Below are positions 39,492 through 41,152 of a DNA stretch of 41,152 nucleotides, in pieces. The position numbers and the translations under genes were made by a program. The DNA comes from an uncultured Bacteroidales bacterium (lineage in GTDB: Bacteria; Bacteroidota; Bacteroidia; Bacteroidales; Bacteroidaceae): contig CADCIP010000031.1 of the NCBI GenBank assembly GCA_902801485.1, forward strand, positions 1-41,152. The letters run 5' to 3'. A model generated the notes under the pieces. The model saw nothing but the letters and a program-made list of their open reading frames with translations. It did not search any database and had not been told where the DNA came from. Positions within the stretch are counted from its first letter, which is position 1; each line of letters starts with the position of its first letter.

Positions 39492-40534
39492 AACTTTATC
39501 ATTCGCACTTTCCATGCCCCACGTTCATTTTTCTTTCTTTCTTCATGAACGTCGTGGTTAAAGATTTCCAGTACTTTCTCCAGTTCACTTTCCGAATAAA
39601 GTCTGGTATAACTTGTATTCTTCAGGGCATCCAATGTAAGAGCGTTAAACTTACCACTATTAGGCACATCAATGTTTTTTGTGGAATTGGTTTCTCCACT
39701 TAGCGATAATTCCATTGCTTTGCGCATGTCGTTTCTGTATTCGGTATTATCTCCCCAAACTTTGTATATGGTATCAATAATTCTTCCTGTAAGATATGAA
39801 ACCTTATATTCTAACGTATCAAAGTCTTCATCCTTGGTTTGTTTCTTTATCACTGGATTAATAATGTGCTTCAGCGCGACTTCCACCTCTTCATTATAAT
39901 TACGGAGATTCAAATATAGAACATGTAAACGCTGGAACTTCTTGTCCTCTCCGTAAAAAGCTTCCAGATGAATGTTTTCCATAGGAATCTTCAGCTTCTC
40001 AAAATGCTCCTCGGATGGATATCCTTTGTATTTGATGTCTTTCATCTTCGTTCGCATGGTGTATGTTATAACATAATTCCTGTAAAGATGCCGAAGCAGT
40101 TCGTTCAGAAGGTGACGCTGTGCTTCCTGCGAAAGATTCTTGGTGTTGTCCTCTGTACGCCATTGTGCATATAAAGTTACACCACTAACGATTAATGAAA
40201 ATAATGCAATAAAGAAGGCCACCCATCCATAAACATTCCAATCATCTTTTAGAAAGTTTTGGCGGGTATTGTCGGCAATCTGGGTCATTGCCTCATATTC
40301 ATTCAGCAGGTCTTCCTCCGTTTTCTTTTCAGGCAAGGTTGTATGATTCACCCTTGCAGATCTGATGCTGTCAATTCTCTTTTTGGCACCTTCTTGTATG
40401 CTTCTGATTATCTGAAGCTCTTTAAGGATAGAGTCATTTATTGCCGTTCTTGTATCTTGCAAATTATCTTTTTGTGCAAATGCCGCTGCTGAAAAGATAA
40501 CAAGGGTAAGGATAACGATAATCTTCTTTTTCAT
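39488..40534 (-). CDS. Unrecognised exported membrane protein with coiled-coil and central helix
   Basis: This is a 348-residue protein I do not recognise. Residues 1-20 are a cleavable signal (MKKKIIVILTLVIFSAAAFAQ). Residues 30-95 are charged and helical, probably coiled-coil. Residues about 101-123 are a membrane helix (WVAFFIALFSLIVSGVTLYAQW). The C-terminal 220 residues are soluble, charged and mixed alpha/beta, with HLLNELLRHLYRNYVI near its start. With a signal peptide and one helix the C-terminal part would face the cytoplasm. It has lower G+C than its neighbours and sits beside repeat-rich DNA. It is transcribed alone from a TACCTTTG promoter (40608-40615). Confidence 0.7.
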   Translation of the reverse strand: MKKKIIVILTLVIFSAAAFAQKDNLQDTRTAINDSILKELQIIRSIQEGAKKRIDSIRSARVNHTTLPEKKTEEDLLNEYEAMTQIADNTRQNFLKDDWNVYGWVAFFIALFSLIVSGVTLYAQWRTEDNTKNLSQEAQRHLLNELLRHLYRNYVITYTMRTKMKDIKYKGYPSEEHFEKLKIPMENIHLEAFYGEDKKFQRLHVLYLNLRNYNEEVEVALKHIINPVIKKQTKDEDFDTLEYKVSYLTGRIIDTIYKVWGDNTEYRNDMRKAMELSLSGETNSTKNIDVPNSGKFNALTLDALKNTSYTRLYSESELEKVLEIFNHDVHEERKKNERGAWKVRMIKF

Positions 40535-40607
40535 GATTTTATGTTTTCTGGTCGGCTATACTTAGGGCATTCTATGGTATGCTCTGGCGGGTATTGTTTC
40601 TGGTGTA

Positions 40608-40615
40608 CAAAGGTA
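40608..40615 (-). promoter_or_regulatory. -7 element (TACCTTTG) of the unrecognised membrane-protein gene
   Basis: This is a perfect TAnnTTTG on the minus strand, 73 bases before its ATG. Confidence 0.6.
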
Positions 40616-40703
40616 TGAAAAAATGAAAAAAGTGGTGCATAAATTGAAGAAAAATTTGCTGTCAGATACTTATAAAGTTTAAAGTTGAGAGTTTAGGGTT
40701 ATA

Positions 40704-40732
40704 CGGTAAACGGTAAACAGTAAACGGTAAAC
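40704..40732. repeat. Tandem cggtaaa/cagtaaa tract
   Basis: Four heptamers, the reverse complement of the gtttact family. Confidence 0.8.
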
Positions 40733-40843
40733 TAATTTTCAACTCTTAAACTCTATATCCGTATGAAGTCTACGTTCTTAGGAAAAGAGTCAACCGTATT
40801 CAGGAAAAGACAAAAAATAATCAGGTACTTACGTCTGTCTCAG

Positions 40844-40980
40844 TATCACAAATCACAGTATCACAGTTTTTTGAAAACTCAAAAAATGGTTATTATTATA
40901 TTATATTATATTATAATATAATATAATAATAAAGTAAAATTCAACTCCATACAGAAACTGTGATACTGTGATACTGTGAT
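40844..40980. repeat. Nested inverted repeat with ATCACAGT octamers and a 43-base A/T palindrome
   Basis: The left arm (40844-40869) holds ATCACA(A/GT) units read as ATCACAGT. The right arm (40955-40980) is its reverse complement with three ACTGTGAT octamers; there is one single-base length difference. Between them, 40890-40932 is a perfect palindrome of TTA/ATA units with 21-base arms around one central base. Confidence 0.9.
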
Positions 40981-41050
40981 AATTGCTTGGAGCACTCAAA
41001 AAAAATTAGAAAATATTTCTAAAATATTTTGTCATTCTAAAAAATTGTTG

Positions 41051-41058
41051 TATCTTTG
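41051..41058 (+). promoter_or_regulatory. Near-ideal promoter at the right edge
   Basis: -7 element TATCTTTG with -33 element TTTG (41028-41031) and a 19-base spacer. It reads rightwards out of the window. Confidence 0.8.
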
Positions 41059-41084
41059 CAGTGTCAAAAAGATAAGGAGTAAAA

Positions 41085-41120
41085 ATGGCGGGTATTAAGA
41101 GAAACAACTGCTACCATTAA
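41085..41120 (+). CDS. 11-residue open frame (possible leader peptide)
   Basis: ATG-GCG-GGT...CAT-TAA encodes MAGIKRNNCYH. It has an AAGGAG Shine-Dalgarno-like sequence (41074-41079) at good spacing, unusual for this genome, and lies 27 bases past a strong -7 element. Its last codons overlap an inverted pair of the TGCTA..ATTAAT motif (41109-41121 and 41138-41150). It may be a leader peptide ahead of a gene outside the window, or chance. Confidence 0.35.
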   Translation: MAGIKRNNCYH

Positions 41121-41152
41121 TATTAATTTTTGCGCGCATTAATACTAGCAAA
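41109..41152. repeat. Inverted pair of TGCTAnnATTAAT motifs at the window edge
   Basis: TGCTACCATTAAT (41109-41121) faces ATTAATACTAGCA (41138-41150), with 11 of 13 positions able to pair. The same motif occurs three times at 1093-1160. Confidence 0.65.

Larger units (their letters stand above)
40535..41050. other. Non-coding region with large inverted repeat
   Basis: The region holds the promoter of the minus-strand membrane protein, a gtaaac-type tandem tract (40704-40732), and the nested palindrome at 40844-40980. No gene is supported. Confidence 0.6.

Overview
The window looks like chromosomal DNA of a Bacteroidota, order Bacteroidales, most likely a Prevotella-type gut or rumen organism. 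Three things suggest this. Nearly every transcription unit has a TAnnTTTG -7 element, usually TATCTTTG, TACCTTTG or TATATTTG. Start codons follow A-rich leaders rather than Shine-Dalgarno sequences. The gene content is also typical: secreted glycoside hydrolases, a PorE-like OmpA lipoprotein, DUF1080, a split HipA system and a VapE/DUF3874 tail. The genus is inferred from style; no rRNA or marker comparison was possible.

Layout. Positions 1-3030 are accessory DNA. They hold the 3' end of a VapE-like gene, a likely structured RNA with a 16-bp closing stem and a downstream terminator, and a hipB / HipA-N / HipA-C operon of HipBST type. The HipA-C kinase has lost its catalytic loop. A 3' fragment duplicated from a gene 1.5 kb away follows. 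Positions 3141-4763 hold a DUF5009/HGSNAT-like membrane acyltransferase convergent with a small macro-like (A1S_2505-type) protein. Positions 4817-10907 (minus strand) are a carbohydrate block: GH27, GH29, an Smr/DUF2027 protein and a GH43 lipoprotein. Positions 11055-14831 (minus) hold a Tat-exported Gfo/Idh/MocA oxidoreductase and a HEAT-DUF1080 protein, a pair that fits oxidative (3-keto) glycoside cleavage. Positions 14915-19323 (minus) hold the PorE-like lipoprotein and topoisomerase III. Positions 19420-23421 are a surface-glycan cluster: two GT4 genes on minus, then a hexapeptide acyltransferase and a GT2 on plus. Positions 23564-30392 hold cysK, a DUF4359-like protein, a secreted lipase-like hydrolase, tcdA, a LuxR-type regulator and metY. 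Positions 30752-39212 form a plus-strand unit encoding an RND efflux pump (MFP, RND, OMF), an Lrp/AsnC regulator and an outer-membrane beta-barrel receptor. Positions 39488-40534 encode an unrecognised membrane protein. The last 300 bases hold a large nested inverted repeat, a near-ideal promoter and an 11-codon frame.

The most striking feature is repeat DNA. A 30-45 bp C/T-then-G-rich palindrome occurs at least twelve times in 41 kb. Six copies lie in frame inside or at the ends of otherwise ordinary genes: GH29, topB, a glycosyltransferase, the lipase, tcdA and the OMF. Short tandem tracts (gttta-c/t-n and ataacc types) cluster in gaps between genes. A second palindrome type (GCGAG..CAAT / ATTG..CGAGCG) sits in the cysK leader and as an 84-bp tandem duplication that carries the promoter of the DUF4359-like gene. 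A TTTGCTAnTATTAATA motif occurs near both ends of the window.
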